Positions 15,089-22,933 of a DNA stretch of 34,427 bases are shown piece after piece. Every line of letters begins with the position of its first letter. The first letter of the stretch is position 1. The DNA lies in NCBI GenBank assembly GCA_947177415.1, contig CAMWUK010000035.1, positions 1 through 34,427 on the forward strand, written 5' to 3'. The stretch comes from an uncultured Clostridiaceae bacterium. Lineage in GTDB: Bacteria > Bacillota > Clostridia > Lachnospirales > Lachnospiraceae. The translations under genes and the position numbers were made by a program. Below the pieces are notes generated by a model. It was not told where the DNA came from and did not search any database. It saw nothing but the letters and a program-made list of their open reading frames with translations.

Positions 15089-15308
15089 TGAAAGTGTTAT
15101 CGATAGATATAACAGTTGGTTTGTGCTTGCACAAAGCTCAACTGTTATATCTATCGTAGAACCTGATGTGTATGAGCAAGTAGGGCGATAGCCCAGATTG
15201 CGAATACATAGCAGGCGGTTACGAGAGCACGTAGTGCGAAGTAACTGACACTTTCATCCTTCTCAGGTCACACACAAAGTAAATGCGTGTTTTTAACTGA
15301 ATAGTTAC
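15089..15308. repeat. Hairpin-dense composite repeat abutting the stop codon of the GTPase-NYN gene
   Basis: Positions 15089-15255 are closed by TGAAAGTGT/ACACTTTCA and contain three arms. The first is an 18-bp perfect stem (15101-15118 with 15139-15156) with a nested TTTGTG/CACAAA hairpin. The second, at about 15161-15215, is CCTG...CAGG with GCAA/TTGC and GGGC-GATA-GCCC. The third is GTTAC...GTAAC enclosing GCAC-GTA-GTGC. Positions 15262-15308 match the end of the 135-bp class in reverse orientation and finish at a GTTAC tip one base before the TAA of the downstream-lying coding end at 15310. No 8-bp duplication was found. Confidence 0.6.
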
Positions 15309-15309
15309 A

Positions 15310-17940
15310 TTAATTTTCAATAATTTCCCTAATTTGATGATTCACATAAGCAACATCTGCTTCCAAGTCTTTTGCTGACATACGGATAGCACCTTGTTGC
15401 AAAATTATCATTTGCTCCATTGCATCTGAGGTAGCCACAATCACTCTATGTTTTTTTGCAATCTCATGGGTTGTCTTCTCAATATACATATCTGCTGTCT
15501 CGGCTTCTTTGGTAAATACCACATAAATATTATTATATTTATAGGAATTCCCCATATTCCCTTTTACCTTGTAAGCGTCAAATACAACAATAATGGTCTG
15601 TTTTTTATACCCCTGATAATTACAAAGCTGTTCCAGCAAACTATTTCTTGCAGCATCCAGACTAACTTTTGCTAATTCTTTTAACTCTTTCCATGCAAAA
15701 AGAATATTGTAACCATCTACAAGCAAAAATTCTTTTTTAGGAATAGGAGGTTGCTTGGCATATTTGGGATCTGCATCTTGGGATTTTATTTTCTTCTTCT
15801 TTTTCTCGTTTTCTTCTCCATAGGTTACATTTCCATAATCGTCATATCGTTTCCAATTTTCTCCAAATTCCCGAATCATGATTTTTTCTAATGCAGCTTC
15901 ATCTTGCTCTATACTGTTATAATGATGCTGGGTTTTTATGCTTGTATGTTCTACATCCTCTACATCCTCCATTAAAATAGAGCTTTCCACATGCATATAG
16001 TCCCGGACTTCATTCCATTTTACAATAAATCCCGCACCATGGGCACAAAACACAGAGGATGTGGGATTCTCCATATCCTGCTCACTATCATAACCAATGG
16101 CTTCTACTACTTCCTCTGGGTTGTGGCAAGGTTCATATCCCTTTAATTCACAAAACAGCCTTCCTTTTCCATGAGTATAGGATTGTACTTCCTGTATATA
16201 ATCCTGCATAGCAGATACTGGTGCACTACCTTTTAAAACACTCATTTCCCCTTCTGTCTCTGGTTCTTGAAAAGTTCCATATCTTCTTTGAATGTCTGAT
16301 ATTGCCCTTCCAATACAATGAGTTGGCACTTCCAAAGAAAATGCATAATAAGGCTCTAATAAGATACTTTCTGCCATCTTTAAACCCTGTCTTACCGCAC
16401 GATAAGTAGCCTGTCTAAAGTCACCACCTTCTGTATGCTTCTGATGTGCCCGTCCAGCCACCAGTGTAATCCGCATATCCGTAATTGGCGAATTAGTCAG
16501 CACTCCAAGATGTTCTTTTTCCTCTAAATGGGTAAGAATCAATCTCTGCCAATTCTTATCCAACATATCTTCACTACAATTTATAGCAAACTGCAGCCCA
16601 CTTCCTTGCTCCATAGGTTCTAACAGTAGATGGACTTCTGCATAATGACGGAGTGGTTCAAAATGCCCAACACCTTCTACTTTATTTCTAATAGTTTCTT
16701 TATAAACAATACTTCCTTTCCCAAATTTTACCAAGACACGATATCGTTCCTGAATAAGATTCTGTAACACTTCAATCTGTACTTCTCCCATCAGTTGTAC
16801 AGAAATTTCTTTGTTCTGCTCATTCCAAAGTAAATGTAATTTCGGTTCCTCTTCTTCTAATTCCTTTAAAAGCGGATACATTGTTCTAGGGCTGCAATCC
16901 TCAGGTAAAATCACCTGATAGGTAAGCACCGGCTCCAATACCGAAGTCATTTTCCTACATTCATTTCCAAGGCACTCTCCTGGAAAAGTATGATGTAATC
17001 CGCTGACTGCACATACCATGCCAGCTTCTACTTCTTGTACATTCTCATACTTTGCACCAGAATACATTCTTATCTGATTCACTTTTTCCGTCCAAATTTC
17101 ACCTTGTTCCATTCCTAGTGTAATCTGTTTTACGTTTGTTACCAATTGTTTCATGGTAAGAGTTCCACCAGTAACCTTAAGATAGGTCAACCGTTTATTT
17201 TGTTCATCCCTTGCAATCTTATACACCCTCGCCCCAAATTCCTTTGGATATTCTATATTTTTTGCATAACGCAAAAAGGCTGTATAAAACTCTCTTATAC
17301 CTTCCATTCGCAATGCTGAACCAAAAAAACAAGGAAATATTTTTCTTCTGCTAATCATACCACTAATTTCATTTTCTTCAATGGTTCCATTCTCCATATA
17401 TCTCTCCAGAAGACTTTCCTCACATACGGCAATATTCTCAAAGAATTCTTCTCCTATATCATCTGAAAAATCTATACAATTTTCAGATAACTTTCTTTGA
17501 AGTTCCAAAAGAATTTTTTCTTTGTCACTACTCTCCAAATCCATTTTATTCACAAATAAAAATACTGGTACATTATTTCTCTCCAATAATTTCCACAATG
17601 TTTCTGTATGTCCTTGCACTCCGTCGCTTCCACTTATCACCAAAATAGCATAATCCAATACTTGCAAAGTTCTCTCCATCTCTGCCGAAAAATCCACATG
17701 TCCTGGTGTATCCAAAAGTGCTAATTCTATACCTTCGCCCTTTAAAATTGCCTGCTTAGAGAAAATAGTAATTCCTCGTTCTCTTTCTATATGATGAGTA
17801 TCTAAATAGGTATCTTTATAATCGACCCTGCCCATTTTTCGTATTCCACCACTTAGGTACAATAAAGCTTCTGACAGCGTTGTCTTCCCCGCATCTACAT
17901 GAGCAACTATGCCAAAACAAAATCTTTTTACTCCTTCCAT
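15310..17940 (-). CDS. TetM/EF-G-like translational GTPase fused to a YacP/Rae1-type NYN nuclease domain
   Basis: An 876-residue fusion. Residues 1 to about 650 form an EF-G/ribosomal-protection-type GTPase: AHVDAGKT (13-20), RGIT with Thr58, DTPGH (77-81), NKMD (131-134) and SAL (208-210), then domains II-V. YTHGKGRLFCELKGYEP in domain V is close to the TetM family. The domain IV loop where TetM-type proteins carry SPVSTPADF reads HQKHTEGGDF, so tetracycline resistance is doubtful. After a Lys-rich linker (about 710-735) comes a YacP-like NYN domain (735-876) with candidate acidic residues Asp742 (LLVDGYN), Asp788 (VVFDAYK), Asp817 (ETADMYIE) and Asp839 (VATSD). Bacillus YacP (Rae1) cuts mRNA in the ribosomal A site. 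The start overlaps the upstream gene by 13 bases, suggesting coupling. Confidence 0.92.
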   Translation of the reverse strand: MEGVKRFCFGIVAHVDAGKTTLSEALLYLSGGIRKMGRVDYKDTYLDTHHIERERGITIFSKQAILKGEGIELALLDTPGHVDFSAEMERTLQVLDYAILVISGSDGVQGHTETLWKLLERNNVPVFLFVNKMDLESSDKEKILLELQRKLSENCIDFSDDIGEEFFENIAVCEESLLERYMENGTIEENEISGMISRRKIFPCFFGSALRMEGIREFYTAFLRYAKNIEYPKEFGARVYKIARDEQNKRLTYLKVTGGTLTMKQLVTNVKQITLGMEQGEIWTEKVNQIRMYSGAKYENVQEVEAGMVCAVSGLHHTFPGECLGNECRKMTSVLEPVLTYQVILPEDCSPRTMYPLLKELEEEEPKLHLLWNEQNKEISVQLMGEVQIEVLQNLIQERYRVLVKFGKGSIVYKETIRNKVEGVGHFEPLRHYAEVHLLLEPMEQGSGLQFAINCSEDMLDKNWQRLILTHLEEKEHLGVLTNSPITDMRITLVAGRAHQKHTEGGDFRQATYRAVRQGLKMAESILLEPYYAFSLEVPTHCIGRAISDIQRRYGTFQEPETEGEMSVLKGSAPVSAMQDYIQEVQSYTHGKGRLFCELKGYEPCHNPEEVVEAIGYDSEQDMENPTSSVFCAHGAGFIVKWNEVRDYMHVESSILMEDVEDVEHTSIKTQHHYNSIEQDEAALEKIMIREFGENWKRYDDYGNVTYGEENEKKKKKIKSQDADPKYAKQPPIPKKEFLLVDGYNILFAWKELKELAKVSLDAARNSLLEQLCNYQGYKKQTIIVVFDAYKVKGNMGNSYKYNNIYVVFTKEAETADMYIEKTTHEIAKKHRVIVATSDAMEQMIILQQGAIRMSAKDLEADVAYVNHQIREIIEN

Positions 17941-18809
17941 TCGCTTGTCACCTTTTCCTCTGTTTCCTGCCTTTTTTTAGGTTCTGTGGTAATAATGGTT
18001 CTATCCTTTGCTTGCTTTCGATTCCTCAAAGCAACAAAAACCATACTAAGAAGCACGTTTAGAAAACACAACAAAATATTGATAAGACCAGGTCTTGATA
18101 CCAAATCTCCACTTATCTGTTCTGCCAGAAGCATTGGTACAACTACAAGCAAAAACAAACTAAGAGAATTATATGCCACTAAATATCCTAGAGGATACTG
18201 TCTTCTCTCTATGGTTCTCTCAATAGTCCGTTCTACAATCCTGTCCACTTCCACTTTTTTCTCAATAACCTGAATGTTATCTTCTATCTGATAAATACAT
18301 TTTTTCCATTTATTATAATTCCTATCACTTCGGCTATTCTGCCAAAAATCCACTAAAACAGTTCCTAACAACAATTCTGCTCCATGTGTTTTAATCACAA
18401 ACACAATATCTTTTAACATGTTTTGAAAATTCTCACCATCTAATTCAAAATTTATGGGACAGTAAATAAAACGTAATTCCTGTGTAACTGGTTCCACATA
18501 AATATGATGCAGCTCCGTTATCAAATTCCCAGCAAGCAACCCGGCTTCTGTTACCTGCTCAAAACTATTTATACATGACAAAAATATTCCTTTTGTTTCC
18601 TCTAAATCAAGAACTTTCTTATTCAAATATTCCACCAAAGGAATATAATTTCCTATATGATACAATATTCCTTGTTTTACATCTTTATCTCTTTGAAAAG
18701 GTAAAATACATTCCAAAAGTTTCATATCTCCTACTGTTTTTTCATTTACCATTCCCTCTTGATTAAAGGTTACTCTCAGATATCCATTACCAATATTCTC
18801 TATCTTCAT
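17928..18809 (-). CDS. Membrane protein, possibly DUF6382-type
   Basis: A 293-residue protein with a cytosolic N-terminal region (about 1-165) resembling, from memory, the DUF6382 domain that is often linked to FHA domains in Lachnospiraceae; no FHA domain is present here. A Val/Glu/Arg-rich helix (about 175-200) leads to two transmembrane segments (about 205-225 and 238-258) and a short charged tail. The ATG follows AGGAGG. Its stop codon overlaps the start of the GTPase-NYN gene, so the two are probably made together. In the reconstructed ancestral arrangement the upstream vanZ stop lay only about 20 bases away. Function unknown. Confidence 0.75.
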   Translation of the reverse strand: MKIENIGNGYLRVTFNQEGMVNEKTVGDMKLLECILPFQRDKDVKQGILYHIGNYIPLVEYLNKKVLDLEETKGIFLSCINSFEQVTEAGLLAGNLITELHHIYVEPVTQELRFIYCPINFELDGENFQNMLKDIVFVIKTHGAELLLGTVLVDFWQNSRSDRNYNKWKKCIYQIEDNIQVIEKKVEVDRIVERTIERTIERRQYPLGYLVAYNSLSLFLLVVVPMLLAEQISGDLVSRPGLINILLCFLNVLLSMVFVALRNRKQAKDRTIITTEPKKRQETEEKVTSEWKE

Positions 18810-18878
18810 GGAACTCCTCCTAACTTATCTTATGTCAATGAACTCCTTGTTGCCTGTTTTGACAACAAAGAAAAGAGT

Positions 18879-19023
18879 GTTACTGTTCACTCACAAGCTT
18901 GACACTTGCTGTCAAGCTATGTGCCAAGAATGTAAAACAGCCAAGAATCCAGCCTTTCGCCGAAGGCGAACTTTAAATAGGCTGGATTCTGTTACTGTTT
19001 GCACCGTAGGTGTGAACAGTAAC
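18879..19023 (-). mobile_element. 145-bp miniature inverted-repeat element (class A), copy 2, inserted in vanZ
   Basis: The same 145-bp length, 12-bp terminal inverted repeats and three hairpins as the copy at 11133-11277, in the opposite orientation. Identical 8-mers AAAAGAGT flank it (18871-18878 and 19024-19031). The insertion lies inside the 3' end of the vanZ reading frame, which now terminates within the element at 18992. Confidence 0.95.
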
Positions 19024-19462
19024 AAAAGAGTAATATTCCAATTCCTATCCCTATTCCATCAATAACCACATCACGAAACTGCCCAGAACGTTCTGGTACA
19101 AATTTCTGATGAATCTCATCTATAGATGCATATAAAATACAAAATAAACAAGTAATCCTACAAATCTTTTTATTACTATTTAAATATAGTAATAAGGGAA
19201 ATGCCACTGTTAGTGTAAAAATCATATATTCCGTGATATGTGCTAATTTACGGATTGGTGTATGTATTCTTTCTTCCCAAATTTGCTGTTCCTGCTCACT
19301 AAGAGTTACACCTGTTATCTCCTCCACATAATCAATAATATGACTTACGATTCCTTGGCTTTGCTCAGAAGATATTTCTCCAGTGTTTGCTGAAAAACCC
19401 CAAATAATACACATCATGCCAATCATTGGCACAAATGCCACTAACCTGATTATTTTTTTCAT
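18992..19462 (-). CDS. VanZ family membrane protein, C-terminus rewritten by an element
   Basis: A 156-residue protein with an N-terminal membrane segment (about 5-24), the VanZ-type RKLAHITEYMIFTLTVAF segment (about 75-92), a further membrane helix, the IDEIHQKFVPERSGQFRDVVIDGIGIGIG motif and a final helix. VanZ-like proteins are small membrane proteins; the founding member lowers teicoplanin susceptibility, and the role of most homologues is unknown. The last ten residues (CYCSHLRCKQ) are encoded by the 145-bp insertion. Joining the duplicated target shows the original frame would have continued SLLSKQATRSSLT to a TAA at 18830-18832. The start has AAGGAG. It sits between a secreted transglutaminase and the DUF6382-like gene. 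Confidence 0.9.
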   Translation of the reverse strand: MKKIIRLVAFVPMIGMMCIIWGFSANTGEISSEQSQGIVSHIIDYVEEITGVTLSEQEQQIWEERIHTPIRKLAHITEYMIFTLTVAFPLLLYLNSNKKICRITCLFCILYASIDEIHQKFVPERSGQFRDVVIDGIGIGIGILLFCYCSHLRCKQ

Positions 19463-19480
19463 CTGTCACTCCTTATTTTT

Positions 19481-19503
19481 GCAAGACCTACCTGCACTGT
19501 TAC
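19481..19503. repeat. Possible 23-bp GTAAC-tipped insertion
   Basis: The tip CTGCACTGTTAC resembles the copy at 2405 (shared ACAGT and AGGTAGGTCT on the opposite strand). The 8-mer TTATTTTT flanks it at 19473-19480 and 19504-19511. The flank is low-complexity and the left tip (GCAAG) is a poor match, so this is tentative. The right flank contains the stop codon of the gene at 19504. Confidence 0.4.
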
Positions 19504-21426
19504 TTATTTTTTTACAGTAACTTTTACCTTTGCTGTAATCTTTCCTTTTTTTGCAATAACCCAAAGTTTTCCCGGCTTCTTTCCTTTTAGTTTTCCACTT
19601 TTTGTCCCTATACTTGCTATTTTTTTATTAGAAACGGTCCAACGAATGCTGCCTGTTGTACCATACAGTTTTGCCTTCATATTTAAAGTTCTTCCTACAC
19701 GTACAGACCGTTTTGTAGAAGTAATTTTCAAATATGGTGCTTTTACAGTTACACTACACTTTGCCATCACAGTCTTATCTTCTAAATATGCATATATAAT
19801 AGTAGTTCCTGCTCCCACAGAAGTAATGACACCATCTTTTACTGTTGCCACAGAAGTTTTGCTGCTTGTCCAGGTAATTTGCGGATTTGTCGCTGTTGGC
19901 GGCGTAATAACAGCAGTTAATTTGATTTTTTTTCCATATCCGGTCAAATTACATTTGCTTTTATTTAACTTTACTTCTTGTACTGGAGCATAAACAGAAA
20001 CTTCCAAAACACTATCTTCTTCTGGTGTAATCACATAAGAAGTCTCCTGTCCTCCCCTTCCACTAAAGTACAATTTTTCGCCATTTATCATTGTCTCAAT
20101 CTGCAACAATTCCCCTTGGTTATAATCTGGAACAATTTTGACCGTTAAGGCAGTTCCCGTAGTAACAGCTATTTCTTTTTGTGGCTCATTCTTCAAATCT
20201 ATATTTTGATTTGTATGAGTGCTTCCACTTGTTACAACCACTCCTTGATTGAGAATGGTCACTTTTGCCCGTTCTATTTTTCCTAATCCTACTTTGCAGG
20301 AAGGCTTTTCTTTTGCTTCCCCCATCTTTTCATAAGAATAAGTTTCACTTATACATGCATTTACCAGATAACTCCATTCCCCCACTTTTGGTGTTACTTC
20401 ATAAGTATTCGGAAATGGAATATGATTTCTTCCAAATACGGTATCTGTAAGATTGAAATAGCGGTAATTCTTTCGATCATTACTATCGTTCCATGTCAAA
20501 TCTACATTATACCACTCTCCATCAATTTTCACCTGATTCCATGCGTGACCTTGTCCATTGCCATTCCCAACCACATATACATTTTCAATCCCTGCTGCAT
20601 TTAACAAAAGCTGAAAGGCTTTGGCATAACCTTCACAGACAGCACTATAATATTCTTTAGAAAATATACCTTCTATTGTATGTGCCCATCGTTCCTGCTG
20701 GGCAGCATGTTTTTCATCATAAGCATAGGTCACTTGGCTGGCTATGGCATCATGTAATATTAATTCTTTCTCATAATCGCTGGAAATCCCTACAATCAAA
20801 TCCATATATTTCTCAATTTCCTGCTCTATCTCTTCCCGTAATTTTGCCCGCTTTGCACCATCTATATAATCCTGGTGACAGGCAAGGGTTACACGGGTAA
20901 CTTTTGCATCTTTATCCGAAGATTCCAAATAATAGGTATATCCTTGAGACCAAAAGTATTCTGGATGGTCATAAATAAGAGACACCACTGCTTCCCCAAT
21001 TGTAGAGGAAGTTATCATCTTTTCCATATCAACAGCTATGGCTATATACTTTTTATTCCCTTGCACTGTATTAGAAGAGGAAGAAACCTCCATTGCATCC
21101 ATATTAGAATTATGAAAAGCTTCGGCTGCTTCTTCTAAAAGTTTATATGCCTTTCTTTGTTCTTCGTATACCAAAGTATGGTATCCATATTTTCCACTAT
21201 AAGTGTTAGTTGTAACTGCTTTTCCTGATACCTTTTTCTTCGGAACATAAACAGGAATCCTCTCATCCCACTGATCATCCAGCAAACTTTCTCCTTGAAA
21301 AAAATGTATTTCATTTTCATTCTGACTAGGATAAGCAGCGAGAATAGAATCCATATGTAAGAAAACGGTTATCATTCCTATGATTACAAACACCATTCCC
21401 ATTCTTAATATCCTACATTTTTTCAT
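19504..21426 (-). CDS. Secreted transglutaminase-like protein with Big_2 domain
   Basis: Starting at the ATG at 21426 (GGTGGGG upstream; an in-frame ATG at 21462 precedes that site) the protein has 640 residues. A signal peptide or membrane anchor spans about 1-31 (cleavage near ILAAYP). The transglutaminase core carries Cys264 (SAVCEGYAKAFQLLL), His294 (GQGHAWNQV) and Asp309 (WYNVDLTWND). A C-terminal Ig-like Big_2 module contains ITWTSSKTSVATVKDGVITSVG, and a second partial module ends with SNKKIASIGTKSGKLKGKKPGK and a Lys-rich strand. It follows lepB by 46 bases; signal peptidase I could process it. It is a paralogue of the 12225-14192 product with matching order of domains. The substrate is unknown. 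Confidence 0.9.
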   Translation of the reverse strand: MKKCRILRMGMVFVIIGMITVFLHMDSILAAYPSQNENEIHFFQGESLLDDQWDERIPVYVPKKKVSGKAVTTNTYSGKYGYHTLVYEEQRKAYKLLEEAAEAFHNSNMDAMEVSSSSNTVQGNKKYIAIAVDMEKMITSSTIGEAVVSLIYDHPEYFWSQGYTYYLESSDKDAKVTRVTLACHQDYIDGAKRAKLREEIEQEIEKYMDLIVGISSDYEKELILHDAIASQVTYAYDEKHAAQQERWAHTIEGIFSKEYYSAVCEGYAKAFQLLLNAAGIENVYVVGNGNGQGHAWNQVKIDGEWYNVDLTWNDSNDRKNYRYFNLTDTVFGRNHIPFPNTYEVTPKVGEWSYLVNACISETYSYEKMGEAKEKPSCKVGLGKIERAKVTILNQGVVVTSGSTHTNQNIDLKNEPQKEIAVTTGTALTVKIVPDYNQGELLQIETMINGEKLYFSGRGGQETSYVITPEEDSVLEVSVYAPVQEVKLNKSKCNLTGYGKKIKLTAVITPPTATNPQITWTSSKTSVATVKDGVITSVGAGTTIIYAYLEDKTVMAKCSVTVKAPYLKITSTKRSVRVGRTLNMKAKLYGTTGSIRWTVSNKKIASIGTKSGKLKGKKPGKLWVIAKKGKITAKVKVTVKK

Positions 21427-21472
21427 TCTATCCCCACCTTTCTTCTTTTGTAAACTTATCATTAATAAATAA

Positions 21473-22198
21473 CTAATTCACTGTAAGAAATCCAATTTTA
21501 TTAAATGGATATACACGAACCCAAGCTCTGCCAACAATCAAATCTTCTTTGATATTGCCAACTTCTTCATACCGGCTGTCTTGGCTTACTTCCCTGTTAT
21601 CTCCAAGTACAAAATATTCATCCTCACCAAGCACAATCGGTTCCTCAGCCACACCTTCATAAGTAATTGGATCTTTTCCATAATTCTCTTCTAATGGCTC
21701 CCCATTAATCAAAATGGTTTCTCCAACAATTTGCACCGTTTCTCCTGGCAGACCTATAATTCTCTTTACATAAAGGTCGTAGGTATCTTCATCCTTTTTA
21801 TCTTGATGCTTTTCATCAAAGAAATGATAAAATACAATAATATCAAAACGTTTTGGCTTTCCAAAACGATAGGATACTTTTTCTACCATAATACTATCCT
21901 CATTCTGCAAAGTAGCCTCCATGGAAGGTCCACTCACCTCTGTACGCTGCACTACATACTTCGGAATCACAAAAAGACATATTAGAGCAATTACCACATA
22001 CAATAATATTTCTGCAACACCATCCAAAATTTTTCTTTTTGGAGATTTCTTCTTCTCCTCCTCACTCTTCTTTTCCTGGCTCTTTTTTTCTTTCTCTTCT
22101 ACCTTCTCCATTGTTACCTCTTCTGGTGATATGGAATCCTCTTGATTGGAAATTTTTTCTGTTTGCTGAGCCCATTCCTCTTTCTTTTCTTCGTTCAC
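21473..22198 (-). CDS. lepB: Signal peptidase I
   Basis: Membrane serine protease that removes Sec/Tat signal peptides outside the cytoplasmic membrane. Catalytic Ser92 lies in SGPSMEATL and the general base Lys145 in YVKRIIGLPGE; GDNREVSQDSR (199-209) is the third conserved box. One transmembrane segment lies at about 62-79. The preceding 58 residues are an unusually long, Lys/Glu-rich cytoplasmic tail. The start is a GTG at 22198 with GGAAGGAG ten bases upstream. The two exported proteins in the window are plausible clients (inference). Confidence 0.95.
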   Translation of the reverse strand: MNEEKKEEWAQQTEKISNQEDSISPEEVTMEKVEEKEKKSQEKKSEEEKKKSPKRKILDGVAEILLYVVIALICLFVIPKYVVQRTEVSGPSMEATLQNEDSIMVEKVSYRFGKPKRFDIIVFYHFFDEKHQDKKDEDTYDLYVKRIIGLPGETVQIVGETILINGEPLEENYGKDPITYEGVAEEPIVLGEDEYFVLGDNREVSQDSRYEEVGNIKEDLIVGRAWVRVYPFNKIGFLTVN

Positions 22199-22233
22199 GT
22201 TTTCTCTGCTCCTTCCTATTTCTTTCCATAAAT

Positions 22234-22285
22234 GAAAGAAAACTACCAGTTGTATGTCTCTATTGCATCCAACTAGCAGTCCTTT
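22234..22285. repeat. Imperfect inverted repeat upstream of lepB
   Basis: GAAAG...ACTACCAGTTG pairs imperfectly with CAACTAGCAGT...CTTTC around a 17-base centre. It would form a hairpin in the lepB leader about 35 bases before the ribosome binding site. No promoter could be assigned with confidence. Confidence 0.4.
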
Positions 22286-22333
22286 CTAATCAGACCAATT
22301 TAGTCTATTCCTTATAGTTCAGCCCATTATTCT

Positions 22334-22507
22334 CAATTATTCACGTCCTATATTGCAGACCGCTGCTATCGCAGCTGGGAGATGCTTAACAGCATCACCT
22401 GTCTGCAATCATTGTCAATTGACCTATTAAGCATGACTAAGTCTTTATTTCTAAGCCTTCGGCTTACATAAGACTTAGTTCATGCTTAAGACCGTGAATA
22501 ATCTCGG
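22334..22507. repeat. Large multi-hairpin element at the rpoZ stop codon
   Basis: An outer stem ATTATTCACG (22336-22345) with CGTGAATAAT (22493-22502) encloses two structures. One is a three-way junction: ATTGCAGAC/GTCTGCAAT (22352-22409) with arms GCTGC-TATC-GCAGC and GATGCT-TAAC-AGCATC. The other is a 19-bp stem with one bulge (22427-22445 with 22470-22489) capped by TAAGCC-TTC-GGCTTA. The 8-mer ATTATTCT flanks the whole (22326-22333 and 22508-22515) and its right copy contains the rpoZ stop codon. The tips do not read GTAAC, so it is a different family or a structured RNA. Together with the inverted repeat above it fills the lepB-rpoZ interval. Confidence 0.65.
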
Positions 22508-22508
22508 A

Positions 22509-22766
22509 TTATTCTACTTCTTGTTTTTCTTCTTCATCTTCGCTAAGAATTCTAATCTGTGAATTACTCAATTCATCTATAGCCACAGAAAGTGGTTTTG
22601 GACACTTGCTATCCTGCACTTTTTTTGGTGCTCCATCTATTAACTGTCTGGCTCTCTTGGAAGTAGCCAGTACAATTGAATATCTGCTATTTACTACCTT
22701 TTCTTCTCCTTCTTCAACCTCTTTGTTTACTACTTTCATTAAATCTGTGTAAGATGGGTGTAACAT
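22509..22766 (-). CDS. rpoZ: DNA-directed RNA polymerase omega subunit
   Basis: Small subunit that stabilises the beta' subunit in RNA polymerase. The 85-residue protein has the omega pattern: a MLHPSYTDLM start, NSRYSIVLATSKRARQLIDGA (about 26-46) and KPLSVAIDEL, with an acidic tail. The ATG follows AAAGGAG. It lies directly after gmk as in most Firmicutes, but a 135-bp element now separates them, and a hairpin-rich element begins at its stop codon. Confidence 0.95.
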   Translation of the reverse strand: MLHPSYTDLMKVVNKEVEEGEEKVVNSRYSIVLATSKRARQLIDGAPKKVQDSKCPKPLSVAIDELSNSQIRILSEDEEEKQEVE

Positions 22767-22798
22767 ATTATTATCTCCTTTCTATGCATACAACTCTT

Positions 22799-22933
22799 TT
22801 AACTGTTCAGAACCATGAACAGTTACGTTCTAAGCCCATGAAAATTCGCCTTTGGCGAAGGGCTTAGAACAATCAAAATCTGCTTTTTCTTACGAAACAC
22901 GCAGTAAATGCGTGTTTCTACCTAAATAGTTAC
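22799..22933 (-). mobile_element. 135-bp miniature element (class B), copy 1, inserted in the gmk 3' end
   Basis: Tips are TTAACTGTTCAG (one change from GTAAC) at the left and CTAAATAGTTAC at the right. Flanking 8-mers CAACTCTT are identical (22791-22798 and 22934-22941). Read on the minus strand it begins with GTAACTATTTAGG, then a hairpin around ACACGCATTTACTGCGTGT, a stem GTTCTAAGCCC/GGGCTTAGAAC enclosing TTCGCC-AAA-GGCGAA, and ends in the 28-bp palindrome. It is the same length as the copy at 28376. Its first bases now supply the gmk stop codon. Confidence 0.93.

Noticed and set aside
15310-17940. Tetracycline resistance determinant
   Set aside because: The GTPase is TetM-like in domain V, but the domain IV loop associated with drug displacement is not conserved and the protein has a nuclease fusion, so resistance is not supported.
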